DNA of 44,978 nucleotides from Prosthecobacter sp. (GTDB lineage Bacteria > Verrucomicrobiota > Verrucomicrobiia > Verrucomicrobiales > Verrucomicrobiaceae). The notes under the pieces were generated by a model. That model made no database searches. It was given only the letters and a program-made list of their open reading frames with translations, and was not told the DNA's origin. Of the stretch, positions 23,717 to 33,056 are shown piece after piece (positions within the stretch are counted from its first letter, which is position 1; every line of letters begins with the position of its first letter). The stretch lies in assembly GCF_020439865.1 (NCBI RefSeq), contig NZ_JAGRPF010000080.1, positions 1 to 44,978 of the forward strand, written 5' to 3'. The position numbers and the translations under genes are program-made.

Positions 23717-25126
23717 AACATGGCCGGCTGGTGCTTTTACACGCATCGGCGCATGGTGGACCGCTATCACAACAACCTCGCACTAGGAACGGAGGCCGTG
23801 ATCCTGAACTGGCCCGCTCACGACTATCCGTTGAGCACGCTGCCGCAGCATGTTGTGGAAGCGTTGGAAAAAGACGAACCCGGCGCATCGAAGAAGAACA
23901 TCGTCGCCATGACGTCTGCGCAGCGCCGCATCGTCTTCGCCGACGCAAAGCAGCGGGCGCTGGAGTTTGTTTATTGGCTGCAAACAGCCGTGCATGATCG
24001 CGTGGGCGACTTTCCGCAGTCGTTTCGCTACATGAAGCTCGCCGACGATTACGGCACCGCGGATCATCTGCCGCCGAAGCCCTACATCCGCGAAGGTTTG
24101 CGACTCGACGCGCTCTACATCCTGCGCGAGCAGGACGTGCGCACCGAGGTCGAAAAGCCGCTGTGGGCTCGGTCGATGCCCTTCGACGGCGTGTTTGGCT
24201 ACCAGTTCAACATGGACTTCCATCCCACGCGCCGAAAGTTTCGCGACAATGATCCCGCGCAGCCGTGGCAGCCGAAGTTTTTCGGCACGCGCAACTGGAA
24301 CGCGCACAGCGACCGCACGATGTTCCCGCTGCGCGGACTCGTGCCGGTGAAGATGGATGGTCTGCTCGGCTGCTCGAAGAACATCGGCGTCACAAGCATG
24401 GTGCAGTCATCTCTGCGACTGCATGGCCAGATGATGCACGTCGGCACCGCCGTGGGCACCGTGGCCGCGCTCGCGCTCAAAGACGGTCTTCAGCCGCGCG
24501 ACATCGCCACCTCGCCGAAACGTGTCCGAGAGGTGCAGCGCACGCTGTTGCACGATGGCACGCTCATCTGGCCCTGGCACGATGTGAAACCCGACGACGC
24601 GCATTTTGAAGCCGCCAATCTCCTCACCATCGCCGGCATCTGGCGCGCCGATCCTGACGACGTCTTCTTCAAGCCCGATCAAGTTGTCACGCGCCGCGAA
24701 CTCGCCGGTGCGCTCGTCCGGTTGATCCGCTCCACATCGCAGAGCAAGGACTGGCCCGAACTCCCCGAACAAGCGCGCTTTACCGATGTTCCCGCCGACG
24801 CAACCGATCGCGCGTTCATCGAAACCATGATCGCCTGGGGCAGCTTTGGGCCGCAGGAAACGACCTTCCACCCCGACCAGCCCTTGACCTGGGCCACGCT
24901 CAACCGCTGGCTCGCCGCGCTCAAGCTGCCGACGTTCAAAACGCTCGCTCATCCCAAGGTCGCCAGCTATCCGCTCACCCGTGGCGAATGCGCCGACTAT
25001 CTCTACCGTGTTCTTCAACAACTCGGTGAAGCTTTGCCGGATCGCTACGACATCGACCCGGATGACGCGATGCCCTTCGACGAAGACAACAACAAGGTGC
25101 CAGACCGGCTGGAACCGCCACGGTGA
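23717..25126 (+). CDS. FAD-dependent oxidoreductase, C-terminal part with SLH-like domains
   Basis: About 469 residues in the same frame as the preceding part; the ATG at 23720 lies right after the amber codon. It continues the oxidoreductase fold (AGWCFYTHRRMVDRYHN and the substrate/FAD region GLVPVKMDGLLGCSKNIGVTSM, then LRLHGQMMHVGTAVGTVAA, which closes the flavin domain). Residues after about 290 of this part form two units resembling S-layer homology domains: FFKPDQVVTRRELAGALVRL, then FTDVPADATDRAFIETMIAWG and FHPDQPLTWATLNRWLAAL. SLH units would anchor the enzyme to the cell surface. Translated alone it lacks the signal peptide and nucleotide-binding motif, so it should be inactive unless the stop is read through. 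Confidence 0.7.
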   Translation, partial: NMAGWCFYTHRRMVDRYHNNLALGTEAVILNWPAHDYPLSTLPQHVVEALEKDEPGASKKNIVAMTSAQRRIVFADAKQRALEFVYWLQTAVHDRVGDFPQSFRYMKLADDYGTADHLPPKPYIREGLRLDALYILREQDVRTEVEKPLWARSMPFDGVFGYQFNMDFHPTRRKFRDNDPAQPWQPKFFGTRNWNAHSDRTMFPLRGLVPVKMDGLLGCSKNIGVTSMVQSSLRLHGQMMHVGTAVGTVAALALKDGLQPRDIATSPKRVREVQRTLLHDGTLIWPWHDVKPDDAHFEAANLLTIAGIWRADPDDVFFKPDQVVTRRELAGALVRLIRSTSQSKDWPELPEQARFTDVPADATDRAFIETMIAWGSFGPQETTFHPDQPLTWATLNRWLAALKLPTFKTLAHPKVASYPLTRGECADYLYRVLQQLGEALPDRYDIDPDDAMPFDEDNNKVPDRLEPPR

Positions 25127-25153
25127 AGTCGCAATTCATACACTCTTTGTCGT
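25127..25153 (+). promoter_or_regulatory. tandem AraC-type operator 3 (FAD oxidoreductase operon)
   Basis: AGTCGCAATTC at 25127-25137 and TTTGTCGT at 25146-25153, cores 21 bp apart. The box starts 43 bases before ATG 25189. The site begins right at the 3' end of the preceding gene (stop codon 25124-25126). Confidence 0.78.
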
Positions 25154-25176
25154 GGTGAAAGTGGGCGGGAGTTCGT

Positions 25177-25182
25177 TATGCT
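25177..25182 (+). promoter_or_regulatory. -10 box TATGCT for the FAD oxidoreductase operon
   Basis: TATGCT occupies -12 to -7 relative to the A of ATG 25189, and lies 31 bases after the start of the TTTGTCGT box. That places transcription start on the ATG itself, a leaderless mRNA. Confidence 0.6.
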
Positions 25183-25188
25183 CAACGC

Positions 25189-26583
<1,395 letters not shown>

Positions 26584-26586
26584 TTT

Positions 26587-27387
26587 ATGACCCGCCTCGA
26601 AAACAAAGTCATCCTCATCACCGGCAGCGTCACCGGCATCGGCAAGGCCATCGCGAAACGTTGCGTGGCCGAGAGCGCAAAAGTACTCGTCCACGGCCTC
26701 GAAGCAGACCTCGGCGAGCAAACGGTCGCCGAGCTCGGCGCGGACAAGGCCGTGCTTGTGCTCAAAGACCTCGGCGATGAAGATGCGCCGCACATGCTCG
26801 TCGAAATGGCTATTTCCGCATTCGGCAAGCTCGACGCCGTGGTGAACAACGCCGCGCAGGTCGGCCTCGGCAACATCCATGACACGGACGCCAAATGGTT
26901 CCGCCGCATGCTGGAGATCAACTGCGTGGTGCCTTATCTGCTCACGCAGGCCGCGCTTCCCCACCTGCGGAAAACTCATGGCAGCGTGATCAACATCGGA
27001 AGCGTGAACGCGTGGAGTGGCGAGCCCAATTTGATGCCCTACTCCGTCTCCAAAGGCGCGCTCATGACCCTCACGCGCAATCTGGGCGACACGCTCATGC
27101 GCGAGGACGGTGTGCGTGTGAATCAAATCAACCCCGGCTGGGTGCTCACCGAGAACGAGGCCAAACGCAAACGCGAGCACGGCCTCAAAGACGACTGGTA
27201 TGCCGACCTGCCGAAGGTCTACGCCCCCGCCGGCCGCATCCTCTGGCCCGAGGAGATCGCCGCCTGCGCTGCCTGGCTCCTCGCCGACGAGTGCGGCCCC
27301 ATCAGCGGCCAGGTGTTCGACTTGGAGCAGCATCCGTTCATCGGCCGCAATCCGCCGAAGGACGCCAGCACGATTCCAACGAAGTAA
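26587..27387 (+). CDS. SDR-family NAD(P)-dependent oxidoreductase
   Basis: 266 residues. The glycine-rich motif ITGSVTGIGKAIAKR (11-25), NNAAQ near residue 90, and the catalytic triad S139 - Y152 - K156 (INIGSVNAWS and YSVSKGAL) are all present, with the classical NPGWVLT after them. It is a complete classical short-chain dehydrogenase, probably cytoplasmic. It sits 3 bases after the Tat-exported oxidoreductase and 3 bases before a sulfatase, so it is certainly co-transcribed. A role oxidising or reducing the sugar or sugar acid handled by the operon is inferred from context. Confidence 0.93.
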   Translation: MTRLENKVILITGSVTGIGKAIAKRCVAESAKVLVHGLEADLGEQTVAELGADKAVLVLKDLGDEDAPHMLVEMAISAFGKLDAVVNNAAQVGLGNIHDTDAKWFRRMLEINCVVPYLLTQAALPHLRKTHGSVINIGSVNAWSGEPNLMPYSVSKGALMTLTRNLGDTLMREDGVRVNQINPGWVLTENEAKRKREHGLKDDWYADLPKVYAPAGRILWPEEIAACAAWLLADECGPISGQVFDLEQHPFIGRNPPKDASTIPTK

Positions 27388-27390
27388 GTC

Positions 27391-28713
27391 ATGTCGCGTC
27401 TCACCCATACAACCAGACCACTCCTGCTGGCGCTATGGGCCTCGACTGCCGCCCTGTCCGCTGCGCCGCCGAACATCGTCTTCATACTCGCCGACGATCT
27501 GGGCTACGGCGACCTCGGTTGCTATGGCTGCGAAGACATCCGTACGCCGAACCTGGACAAGCTCGCGACTGAGGGCGTTCGCTTCACGGATTTCTATGCC
27601 AATGGCAGCGTCTGCACGCCGACACGCGCGGCGTTCATGACAGGACGCTACCAGCAACGCATCGGTTTGGAAGACGCCGTCACCTATCAGGAGATGGGAC
27701 GCGGACTGCCGGAAAAAGGCGAGACAATCGCCGACGCGTTGCGCAGTGCCGGCTATGCGACGGCGATCATCGGCAAATGGCATCTCGGCTACGACCTCGA
27801 ACGCCGTCCCACCCAGCAGGGCTTCGATCATTTCTTCGGCTTCCTCGGCGGCAATCATCATTACTTCCAGCACATGGATCGTGTCGGCGTGCCGGATCTG
27901 TGGGAGGGCAACAATGCGATCCAACGCGAGGGCTACACCACCGACCTGCTCACCGCGGATGCGATCTCGTTTTTGGACAAACAGGATCGTCAGAAGCGGC
28001 CGTTCTTCCTGTATCTCGCCCACGCCGCACCTCACTTTCCCTGGCAGGGGCCGAATGACGTGAACAAGATCGTTGAACCGAAGAAGCCGTCCTGGCAGCA
28101 GGGCGATCGCGAGACGTACGCTGCGATGGTGGAGCGACTGGACCAGGGCGTCGGCGAAGTGCTCGCCAAGCTCGATGCACTTGGCCTGCGCGATCAGACG
28201 CTGGTGGTCTTCTCCTCCGACAACGGCGGTCATACGCATTCGCACAACCTGCCAATGCGCGATTTCAAAGGCACGATCTGGGAGGGCGGCGTGCGCGTGC
28301 CCTGCATCGCCCGCTGGCCCGGCGTGCTGCCTGCCGGCACCACGACATCGCAGGTGGCGATCACGATGGACTGGACGGCCACTTTCCGTCGCCTTGCAGG
28401 TTTGAGTGCTGATCCGGCGGGCGAGGACGGCATCGATCTCATGCCGGTTCTCACAGGCAAAGAGCCCGCCCGCGACCGCACGCTGTTCTGGCGACGCACC
28501 AACCGGCGCGAAAAGGGCGTGCAGGAAGGCCGCGCCGTCCGCCAGGGCCGCTGGAAGCTCGTCGAACTGGCTGGCGGGCAACGCGATCTCTTCGATCTCG
28601 TGGACGATGTCGGAGAAACCAAAAATCTCATTCAGCAAAAGCCCGAACTCGCCGAGCAACTGCGGAGAGAGCTCGACGCTTGGGAAAAAGATATCGCCGC
28701 TTCCGCTCACTGA
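27391..28713 (+). CDS. exported sulfatase (arylsulfatase-like)
   Basis: 440 residues with a signal peptide (LLLALWASTAALSAA). First signature: IVFILADDLGYGDLGCYG. The formylglycine Cys is C75 in CTPTR, again the Thr variant. Second signature: AGYATAIIGKWHLGYD. Distal metal ligands lie in FSSDNGGH. The C-terminal block RQGRWKLVELAGGQRDLFDL is typical of the arylsulfatase/N-acetylgalactosamine-6-sulfatase-like group. Third gene of the operon driven by operator 3, with 3-base spacing to the SDR gene upstream and 39 bases to the isomerase gene downstream. Confidence 0.94.
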   Translation: MSRLTHTTRPLLLALWASTAALSAAPPNIVFILADDLGYGDLGCYGCEDIRTPNLDKLATEGVRFTDFYANGSVCTPTRAAFMTGRYQQRIGLEDAVTYQEMGRGLPEKGETIADALRSAGYATAIIGKWHLGYDLERRPTQQGFDHFFGFLGGNHHYFQHMDRVGVPDLWEGNNAIQREGYTTDLLTADAISFLDKQDRQKRPFFLYLAHAAPHFPWQGPNDVNKIVEPKKPSWQQGDRETYAAMVERLDQGVGEVLAKLDALGLRDQTLVVFSSDNGGHTHSHNLPMRDFKGTIWEGGVRVPCIARWPGVLPAGTTTSQVAITMDWTATFRRLAGLSADPAGEDGIDLMPVLTGKEPARDRTLFWRRTNRREKGVQEGRAVRQGRWKLVELAGGQRDLFDLVDDVGETKNLIQQKPELAEQLRRELDAWEKDIAASAH

Positions 28714-28752
28714 CTTCCAAGAAACACATTCGACTTCACCTAACCAACCACC

Positions 28753-29637
28753 ATGCCCAAACTCGCCGCCTTCCCGAAAGCCTTCATGCAGGCCCTCTGC
28801 AAAGAAGGAACCATGACCGTCTCCGAATGGATTCAGCTCGCCTCGAAGCTCGATGTGCAGGGCCTTGAGTGGTACGCGGGCTTCCTCGAAATGGCCGACG
28901 AGTCGAACTGGCCGCGCTTTCGCACGGAGGTCGAGGACACCGGCAAGGTGATCCCGATGATGTGCTGCTCACCCGACTTCACGCATCCTGACGCCGCCTT
29001 CCGAGAAAAGGAGATCGCGAAGCAGAAACGCTGGATCGACATGACGCACACGCTCGGCGGATCGTATTGCCGCGTGCTCAGCGGCCAGCGCCGGCCTGAG
29101 CTGAGCATCGACGAGGGCGTGAAGCTCGCTGCTGACTCGATCTACGCCTGCCTGCCCTACGCGCAGGAGCGTGGCATCACGCTGATCATCGAGAACCACT
29201 ACAAGGACGACTTCTGGGAGTATCCCGAGTTCGCGCAGAAGATGGACGTCTTCTGCAAGCTCGTCGATGCGATCAATCATCCGAACTTCGGCGTGAACTA
29301 CGACCCGAGTAACACCTACCTCGCGGGTGAGGATCCGATTGAGCTGCTCAAACGCGTCTCGCACCGCGTCGTCACCATGCATGCAAGCGACCGCTATCTA
29401 ATCGAAGGCACCATCGAAGACCTGCGCAAAGAAGAAGGTGGTGCACTCGGCTACGCCAAGCGTCTCCGCCACGGTGAGATCGGCAAGGGCATGAACGACT
29501 ACGACGCCATCTTCAGCGAACTGAAGAGCAAGGGCTTCGACAGTTGGATCAGCATCGAGGACGGCGTGGACGGCATGGACCAGCTTCACCGCAGCGTGGA
29601 GTTCTTGAAGAAGAAGATCGCGCAGCACTGGCCGTGA
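28753..29637 (+). CDS. sugar phosphate isomerase/epimerase (xylose isomerase-like TIM barrel)
   Basis: 294 residues. Four metal-ligand positions of the family are visible at the expected strand ends: E147 (LIIENHYKDDFW), D184 (VNYDPSNTYL), H210 (VTMHASDRY) and E269 (WISIEDG). The N-terminal GLEWYAGF motif is the substrate-entry strand. No signal peptide, so cytoplasmic. The family covers sugar epimerases, tagatose/ribulose epimerases and inosose-type enzymes, so the exact reaction cannot be named. It lies between a sulfatase and an esterase in the operator 3 operon, behind an A/C-rich leader. A catabolic isomerisation step is the likely role. Confidence 0.9.
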   Translation: MPKLAAFPKAFMQALCKEGTMTVSEWIQLASKLDVQGLEWYAGFLEMADESNWPRFRTEVEDTGKVIPMMCCSPDFTHPDAAFREKEIAKQKRWIDMTHTLGGSYCRVLSGQRRPELSIDEGVKLAADSIYACLPYAQERGITLIIENHYKDDFWEYPEFAQKMDVFCKLVDAINHPNFGVNYDPSNTYLAGEDPIELLKRVSHRVVTMHASDRYLIEGTIEDLRKEEGGALGYAKRLRHGEIGKGMNDYDAIFSELKSKGFDSWISIEDGVDGMDQLHRSVEFLKKKIAQHWP

Positions 29638-29680
29638 TTGATCACCCCTCCGTCACTCCACCACTCCAACAACCCAGTCC

Positions 29681-30655
29681 ATGAAGCCGCTCATTCTTCT
29701 CGTCGCATTCCTTGCCGCCGCCGTTTTCGCCGAAGTGCCCAAGGATTTCCAGCCGCCCGCCGGCATCAAAATGGAGAAGGACATCGCCTACATCGAGGGC
29801 GGTGATGAGGCGCAGAAGCTCGACATCTACCTGCCGGAGACACCATCGGACAAACCGCTGCCGCTCATTGTGCACATCCATGGCGGTGGCTGGCGCGCGG
29901 GCAGCAAGTTCCCCTGCCCGGTCATGGGCATGGTGTTCAAAGGCTACGCGGTGGCGAGTGTCGAGTATCGCTTCAGCCAGAAGGCGATCTTCCCCGCGCA
30001 GATTCAGGACTGCCAGGCCGCGATCCGCTGGCTGCGTGCGCATGCAAAGCACTACAACTTCGACACCGAGCACGTGGGCGTCATCGGTGGTTCCGCAGGC
30101 GGACATCTCTCCGCACTCGTCGGCACTTCGGGTGGAAAGAAGGCCTTCGCGCCGATCGGCGGCAATGAGGATCAATCCGACCGCGTGCAGGCCGTGTGCG
30201 ACATCTTTGGTCCGGCGGACTTCAGCACGGTCGTGCAACAGGCGACCGAGGACAAAAACGTGAAGAACATCTTCGCCTTCAACACGCCCGGCGATCCGTA
30301 TTCAGGCCTCATCGGCACGAAGCTCGATGACAAACCCAAAGCCGATGCCGTTAGCCCGGTGCATTACGTGAGCAAGGACACCCCGCCCTTTCTCATCCTG
30401 CATGGCACCTACGACGCGCTGGTGCCTCTCGCACAGAGCGAGGAGATGGCTGCCGCATTGAAGGACAAGGGCGTTGAAGTCTGGCTGCAAAAACTGCCCG
30501 GTTCCGGTCACGGCGGCCCGGCCTTCACCAAACCGCAAGTTCTGCAGCTCACGCAGAACTTCTTCGACAAGCATCTCAAGGGTGCAGACGTGAAAATCGA
30601 GCTCGTGCCTGAGGCAGAGTTGGCGGTGGAGCCGCCGAAGCCAGCGGTGAAGTAG
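29681..30655 (+). CDS. exported alpha/beta hydrolase (BD-FAE/acetylesterase-like)
   Basis: 324 residues with a signal peptide (MKPLILLVAFLAAAVFA). The oxyanion motif HGGGW is at about residues 67-71, the nucleophile S138 in GGSAGGH, the catalytic Asp in LHGTYDALV and His in GSGHGG. The arrangement matches bifunctional feruloyl/acetyl xylan esterases and related carbohydrate esterases. The C-terminal tail is Glu/Pro/Lys-rich. It is the fifth gene of the operator 3 operon, after the isomerase (43-base gap) and before the MFS transporter (78-base gap). The fragment at the left edge of the window is a probable paralogue. Confidence 0.9.
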   Translation: MKPLILLVAFLAAAVFAEVPKDFQPPAGIKMEKDIAYIEGGDEAQKLDIYLPETPSDKPLPLIVHIHGGGWRAGSKFPCPVMGMVFKGYAVASVEYRFSQKAIFPAQIQDCQAAIRWLRAHAKHYNFDTEHVGVIGGSAGGHLSALVGTSGGKKAFAPIGGNEDQSDRVQAVCDIFGPADFSTVVQQATEDKNVKNIFAFNTPGDPYSGLIGTKLDDKPKADAVSPVHYVSKDTPPFLILHGTYDALVPLAQSEEMAAALKDKGVEVWLQKLPGSGHGGPAFTKPQVLQLTQNFFDKHLKGADVKIELVPEAELAVEPPKPAVK

Positions 30656-30733
30656 CTCAAAAGCAATGGCCGTCGCTTCCAGGGCTGAAGACAGCGGCAG
30701 TTGAGCATCAAGCCTTTCCTCGTTCATTGCCTA

Positions 30734-31987
30734 ATGCTCTTCTCCAACCGCGTCCGTTATCGTGTGGTCGGCTTCATGCTGGCTCTTGGGGCCGTCACTT
30801 ATCTTGACCGCGCGTGCATCGCCACGCTGTCGCCGGACATCAGGCGCGACCTCGGGCTCGACAAGGAGCAGATGAGCTGGATCTACAGCGCCTTCGCCAT
30901 TGCCTACGCGGCGTTTGAGATTCCGACGGCGTGGTGGGCCGACCGCATGGGCACGCGCCGGGTGCTCACGCGCATTGTGTCGTGGTGGTCGGCGTTCACG
31001 ATGGCCACCGCCGCCGCGTGGAGTTTCGGGTCGATGCTGGTCATCCGCTTTCTGTTTGGTGCCGGTGAGGCCGGCGCGTGGCCGAATATGGCACGAACCT
31101 TCTCGCGCTGGATTCCGAAATCCGAACGCGGCACCATTCAGGGCATCTTCTTTGCCGTCGCGCATGCCACGGGAGGTCTGACGCCGCTGATCGCGCTCGC
31201 GGTGGCGGGCCTGTGCGGCTGGCGCTGGACGTTCGTGATCTTTGGCATCCCCGGCATCGTGTGGGCCATCGCCTGGCATCGCTGGTTCCGGGATGATCCC
31301 GAGCAGCATCCTGCGGTGAGTCCGGCGGAGTTGGAAAAGATCGTCGCAGGCCGTGATCCAAGCACGGGACAGCACGAAGGCTGGGCCTACTGGCGGCAAT
31401 TGCTCAGGCATCGCAACACGCTGTTCCTCTGCCTCATGTATTTTCCCAACAGCTTCGGCTTCTACTTCTGCATCACCTGGCTGCCGGACTATCTCCGGGA
31501 GCAGCACGGTTTCGATTCCATGCGGCTCGGCATCTTCACCGGCCTGCCGTTGATCCTGAGCATCGCGGCCGACTTGCTCGGCGGACTGGCCACAGATACC
31601 GTCACCCGGCGCTTTGGCTTGCGCATCGGTCGTGCCGGCGTTGGCGCCGCCTCGTATCTTGTCGCCGGCATCGCCATGTTTCTCGCCACGACCACCTCGC
31701 ATCCCGAACTCGCGGCATGGTGCATCGCAGCCGCGGTGGCGGCGAGCATGTTCACCCTCGGCTCCTCATGGGGCGCGGTCATCGACGTCGGCGGCAGTCA
31801 CACCGGCGTCGTGGGCGCCGCGATGAACACCGCCGGCCAGATCGGCAGCATCGTGTGTCCGCTGATCGTCGTGTGGCTGCAAAAGCACTACGACTGGAAT
31901 GCACCGCTGCATCTCATCAGCGCTCTGTTTCTGGTGGGAGCGGTTTCCTGGTGCTTCATCAATCCGCGCCGGAAGATCTTCGAATAG
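30734..31987 (+). CDS. MFS transporter, hexuronate/galactonate-like
   Basis: 417 residues from ATG 30734; an in-frame TTG at 30701 would add 11 residues but is less likely. About twelve hydrophobic segments are visible. The family signature of the anion:cation symporter branch appears early: TYLDRACIATLSPDIRRDLGL, then WADRMGTRRVL as the loop-2 motif, and RFLFGAGEAGAWPNMARTFSRW as the conserved helix-4 region. Members import galactonate, glucarate, hexuronates or similar acids. As the last gene of the operator 3 operon it fits import of the sugar acid released outside by the sulfatase and esterase. The specific substrate is unknown. Confidence 0.9.
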   Translation: MLFSNRVRYRVVGFMLALGAVTYLDRACIATLSPDIRRDLGLDKEQMSWIYSAFAIAYAAFEIPTAWWADRMGTRRVLTRIVSWWSAFTMATAAAWSFGSMLVIRFLFGAGEAGAWPNMARTFSRWIPKSERGTIQGIFFAVAHATGGLTPLIALAVAGLCGWRWTFVIFGIPGIVWAIAWHRWFRDDPEQHPAVSPAELEKIVAGRDPSTGQHEGWAYWRQLLRHRNTLFLCLMYFPNSFGFYFCITWLPDYLREQHGFDSMRLGIFTGLPLILSIAADLLGGLATDTVTRRFGLRIGRAGVGAASYLVAGIAMFLATTTSHPELAAWCIAAAVAASMFTLGSSWGAVIDVGGSHTGVVGAAMNTAGQIGSIVCPLIVVWLQKHYDWNAPLHLISALFLVGAVSWCFINPRRKIFE

Positions 31988-32014
31988 GCATTCGCAAACA
32001 GTAAACATTATTTC

Positions 32015-32860
32015 TCATGAACTCGGTTTGTCGGCGAATCTCAGTTTGTAGTCATGCGAATCTAGATAAGCACGCTGGAAAGTAACATGTTTTAAGCTGG
32101 GCATCTCTGCCAGCCTCTCGACCGCAGCATACGTTTTCTCCTTCGGATGGTCATAGCAGCCAACAATGACTCGTTTGAGGCATTTGGGGTCAATGCTTAG
32201 ATCAAGAGGCTCTTCCGAATTCAAGCGGTCGTTTGCTGGAATCCTGATTCGCACTTCTTCCTCGTAACTCCACTCAAGCGCCTTCGTCGTTAAGACCTGA
32301 AGAAGCGTTTCCTCAAATGAAGCCATATCTGGATGAAGTGCTGGAATACTCGGCGGGCTGCTGCGATAACGAACTTCATAAGCCTCAGTGGCAAGATCGA
32401 CTCCTTCGATCATCTCTGCTGTTTCAAACTCCATCACTATTCCACGGTGCTGTTCGGCATAGTGTGACCACATCAAGATGGAATCTTCCCGGTGAGAACA
32501 ACAAAGTATCCGAAAGCCTTTCGCTATTTTCCCCACTAAGTCCCACTTCAAATCGAAGGCCTTCTTGGTCCATCCTTCGGGTGTTTGAAACTTTTGAAAT
32601 CGTCGAGGCAGTTCGCACGCGTGGTATTCTTTGGAGCTTTCTTCTCTGCTGAGTCCTTTCTTGCTGCCAACTTTGATGAAGTAATCTTCAACCATGTGGT
32701 CTGCCAATAATCGATCCAATACCAGTTCTTCGGGAGGCTGCTCAATTCGGGGCGTCATCTCAAATGGGTCATTAAATTTCAACGGACTCGCAAAACGCAT
32801 GGTTTTGTTCGTCAGCGTGGCCAGGGCCCCAATGGCGTCGAAATAACGAAAAAGCCTCAT
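32015..32860 (-). CDS. DUF2971 protein of unknown function, lower GC than neighbours
   Basis: 281 residues from ATG 32860, which gives the normal DUF2971 opening LFRYFDAIGALATL followed by FASPLKFNDPFE. Further family blocks are CCSHREDSILMWSHYAEQHRGIVMEF and the late LEWSYEEEVRIR. No signal peptide. The gene is visibly richer in A+T than everything around it and is transcribed against both neighbours, so it looks horizontally acquired. DUF2971 genes are scattered in bacteria, often alone or near defence genes; their activity is unknown to me. The ATG is followed by a good N-terminus, while the longer alternative start at 32902 would add unrelated residues. Confidence 0.85.
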   Translation of the reverse strand: MRLFRYFDAIGALATLTNKTMRFASPLKFNDPFEMTPRIEQPPEELVLDRLLADHMVEDYFIKVGSKKGLSREESSKEYHACELPRRFQKFQTPEGWTKKAFDLKWDLVGKIAKGFRILCCSHREDSILMWSHYAEQHRGIVMEFETAEMIEGVDLATEAYEVRYRSSPPSIPALHPDMASFEETLLQVLTTKALEWSYEEEVRIRIPANDRLNSEEPLDLSIDPKCLKRVIVGCYDHPKEKTYAAVERLAEMPSLKHVTFQRAYLDSHDYKLRFADKPSS

Positions 32861-32996
32861 GGTGAGCAAAGAAGGAATGTTGATGGGATGGGCAAGCCAC
32901 AAAACGCCTACTTTACCTTTACCGCCCCAGATCTGAGCATATCGCTACGCCGTCATCATGATCAAAACCTGAGCTGTCTTCCTTGGGACACGGAAG

Positions 32997-33023
32997 TGTC
33001 GCATTCCTCATAAGATTTGTCGT
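32997..33023 (+). promoter_or_regulatory. tandem AraC-type operator 4 (lectin-esterase-lactonase gene)
   Basis: TGTCGCATTCC at 32997-33007 and TTTGTCGT at 33016-33023, cores 21 bp apart. The box begins 41 bases before ATG 33057, two less than in operators 2, 3 and 5. The rest of the 196-bp gap to the DUF2971 gene shows nothing else I can assign. Confidence 0.72.
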
Positions 33024-33056
33024 CGAATCCGTGGTGGAGCTGCGTTCTCCTTCGGC

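Noticed and set aside
30695..30700. CGGCAG before the MFS gene as a sigma-type element
   Set aside because: No GGCAA box at the required distance; the gene is best read as part of the upstream operon.
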